This document shows positions 5,203-6,555 of a DNA stretch of 6,555 nucleotides, in pieces. Origin of the DNA: a bacterium (GTDB taxonomy: Bacteria; Armatimonadota; HRBIN16). Position 1 is the first letter of the stretch, and each line of letters begins with the position of its first letter. The stretch lies in NCBI GenBank assembly GCA_025057335.1, contig JANWXG010000151.1, forward strand, positions 1 to 6,555. Direction: 5' to 3'. The position numbers were made by a program, and so were the translations under genes. The notes beneath the pieces were generated by a model. That model worked only from the letters and a program-made list of their open reading frames with translations, was not told where the DNA came from and did no database searches.

Positions 5203-5254
5203 CGGTCTATCAGCAAATCGCCGACGGGAGCGATATTGCCAAAGCGAGACGGCT
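5203..5254. other. Convergent 52-bp gap without a clear terminator
   Basis: The CARF-RelE and esterase genes end tail to tail here. The only pairing seen is a weak 5-bp stem, ATCGC (5217-5221) with GCGAT (5230-5234), around an 8-nt loop and with no T-run on either side. Transcripts may therefore overlap or end by another means. Confidence 0.5.
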
Positions 5255-6361
5255 TCAGGGCGCCCGCCAGGAAAAGACGCCTTCCCTTTGGGGGAAAGCC
5301 AGTCTATCGAAAGCACGAGCGGGCGGCTTGCCGAGCAGCTGCCAATCGGCGAAATCCAGCAGCGCCTGCCAGTCCGCCAGGGAGTGTTCGTGTCCCCCTT
5401 CGCGGAACCAGATGCCGATGCGCTCCTCCGCCCTCAGGAAACGGTAGACCTCCTTTGCGGCGAGATAGGTCACTTGCGTGCCCTCGGGGTTCGCCCACAG
5501 GTCGGCGAGCGCCTCCGTGCTCAGCTGCGCACGTGGCGCCACCAGCGCCTTCACGATGTGCTGGTCAAACGGCAGCCGCTCCACCCTGCCGACAAACTGC
5601 TGGAAGCGCGGATGGAACCAGAAGGGGAAGTTGCGTAGGATATCGGCGATGGTCTCGCTGCCAGGCGCCTGGTAGCGGTAGCAGCCTGCCCCACCACAGC
5701 CCGAGTTGTTGGGCGCAGTGAGTGCGATGCGCTCGTCGGTGGCTCCCGCCAGCAGAGCGGTTTTGCCCCCGCGCGAGTGTCCCGTTGCAACGATGCGTTT
5801 GGGATGCACATCGGGCAGGGTCAGCAGGAAATCCACTACCCGATGATAGCCCCATGCCCACGCCGCCAGCCTGCCTCCTTCATAATCGGGGTGCGCCTCG
5901 TAGACTCCCTGGCGTTCGGCGCTGTCGGGGGCGATGTGCGTGCGGTCGAAGAAGGCGAGCATGTAGCCGCGCCGCATCACCTCCTCGACAATCTCTCCCT
6001 TTGGCTCGCCCCAGCAGAGGTCGCCGTCTATGATAGCGGGTCGCCTGCCTCGCTGGCGTGGGCGGAAGAGCAGCAAGCGCGTGCTTACGGGCACAGGCGT
6101 CTCGATATGCAGCTGGTACTCTGTGCGTATCGCCTTCAGGTCGCCCAGCTCCGTCTCGTCATGCTTTTCCGCCTGCACCGCGCGCGGTAGGGGAGGCAGG
6201 TTGCCATACTGGTAATGCAGCACCAATGCGAGCCAGTGCTCGCGCAGCGGTTTCCACTCGCGCGGCGAGGCGATGCGCTTCCCATCTGGTCGCAGGAAGG
6301 GGTTAGGAAGCTCCGCGTGTATGGGCAGCTCGTCTGCAGCGGGGAAATGAGGTGATTGCAT
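5255..6361 (-). CDS. Alpha/beta-hydrolase, glucuronoyl esterase (CE15)-like
   Basis: This is a 368-aa serine hydrolase of the alpha/beta fold, closest by motif to CE15 glucuronoyl methylesterases and acetylxylan-esterase-like hydrolases, which cleave ester links on plant-type polysaccharides. The nucleophile elbow is GHSRGGKTAL (194-203) with Ser196, against the usual G-C-S-R-x-G-K of CE15. Next comes the oxyanion/structural block NNSGCGGAG (218-226), and the late GGHEHS (322-327) supplies the catalytic His (324 or 326). PEGTQVTYLAAKEVY and FADWQLLGK are also typical of the family. The acid residue cannot be fixed by eye. There is no signal peptide, unlike secreted CE15 enzymes, so it probably acts on imported oligosaccharides or small esters in the cytoplasm. 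The ATG at 6361 has an excellent Shine-Dalgarno, AAGGAGG (6375-6369), 7 nt upstream. That site overlaps the stop codon of the upstream gene, indicating an operon with translational coupling. Confidence 0.82.
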   Translation of the reverse strand: MQSPHFPAADELPIHAELPNPFLRPDGKRIASPREWKPLREHWLALVLHYQYGNLPPLPRAVQAEKHDETELGDLKAIRTEYQLHIETPVPVSTRLLLFRPRQRGRRPAIIDGDLCWGEPKGEIVEEVMRRGYMLAFFDRTHIAPDSAERQGVYEAHPDYEGGRLAAWAWGYHRVVDFLLTLPDVHPKRIVATGHSRGGKTALLAGATDERIALTAPNNSGCGGAGCYRYQAPGSETIADILRNFPFWFHPRFQQFVGRVERLPFDQHIVKALVAPRAQLSTEALADLWANPEGTQVTYLAAKEVYRFLRAEERIGIWFREGGHEHSLADWQALLDFADWQLLGKPPARAFDRLAFPQREGVFSWRAP

Positions 6362-6373
6362 GTTTCTGCCTCC

Positions 6374-6555
6374 TTACAGCTCTTCATAGCTTCGTCTACG
6401 GTCGCGTCGACGTGCCAGTTCGCTATGATAGCGACGTCCGAGGAGAGGGGCGTTCTCTCGCACCCACTCGCTGAAGCGCGTCTTGCCCGCTGGAGGCGAA
6501 GAGGTTACCAGCAAGTTCGCCATCAGCCCCGCAATCTCCTCCCGCGTGATGACTA
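6374..6555 (-). CDS. C-terminal fragment, probable NAD-dependent epimerase/dehydratase
   Basis: Only the last 59 codons are inside the window; the gene continues beyond 6555. The readable protein starts VITREEIAGLMANLLVTSSP, continues with a TRFSEW stretch and LGRRYHSEL, and ends in an Arg-rich tail RRRDRRRSYEEL before TAA (6376-6374). The pattern 'EE-ag-LM--LL-t--PP-G-T-fs-W----LG--Y-SEL-RR' recalls the C-terminal end of SDR-type nucleotide-sugar epimerases/dehydratases, but the Rossmann part is outside the window, so this is a tentative call. The TAA is shared with the Shine-Dalgarno of the esterase gene (TAAGGAGG), so the two are co-transcribed, with this gene first. An epimerase next to a sugar-ester hydrolase would fit carbohydrate processing. 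Confidence 0.5.
   Translation of the reverse strand, partial: VITREEIAGLMANLLVTSSPPAGKTRFSEWVRENAPLLGRRYHSELARRRDRRRSYEEL

Noticed and set aside
5183..5721. + strand open frames opposite the 3' half of the esterase gene
   Set aside because: Composition is rich in Arg, Pro and Ala with no motifs, and the - strand protein here carries clear catalytic motifs.

Overview
The window looks like chromosome from a G+C-rich bacterium (about 60% by eye), most probably an Armatimonadota lineage. The main clue is the pseudopilin at 1195-1956. Its N-terminus has the 'FTLIELL...FPVFAQAR' form and its C-terminus has the H-X9-DG signature, a combination expanded in Armatimonadota and Planctomycetota-like genomes. 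The phylum assignment is an inference. There are seven complete protein genes and one gene fragment. I see no RNA gene, insertion sequence or CRISPR array.

Layout. (1) 45-1100 (+): a LacI-family regulator, preceded by an 18-bp palindrome at the window edge. (2) 1122-1997 (+): a self-contained unit made of a strong sigma70-type promoter, an H-X9-DG pseudopilin and a clear intrinsic terminator. (3) 2022-3227 (+): an HDOD signalling protein followed 5 bp later by an acylphosphatase, read as a two-gene operon. Two GGTNTACC dyads exactly 30 bp apart lie in its leader. (4) 3243-3974 (-): a polysaccharide-deacetylase-like (NodB-fold) protein with altered metal-site positions. (5) 3975-4167: a divergent control region dense in palindromes and repeats. 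(6) 4168-5202 (+): a CARF-wHTH-RelE fusion that resembles the type III CRISPR effector Cami1. (7) 5255-6361 (-): an alpha/beta-hydrolase resembling CE15 glucuronoyl esterases. Upstream of it in the same operon, 6374-6555 (-) is the 3' end of a probable NAD-dependent epimerase/dehydratase.

The gene of most interest is 4168-5202. Cami1-type proteins sense cyclic oligoadenylate made by type III CRISPR complexes through an N-terminal CARF domain. They then cut mRNA at the ribosomal A site with a C-terminal RelE domain. Here the CARF glycine motif (NATGGFK) and a RelE-like C-terminus are both readable. No cas gene or repeat array lies within about 4 kb upstream or 1.3 kb downstream, so within this window the effector stands alone. 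Its promoter is built from two perfect 10-bp palindromes, one of which contains the -10 box, which suggests tight control. The other genes look like ordinary regulation, envelope and sugar-metabolism functions. No common pathway across the window is evident.
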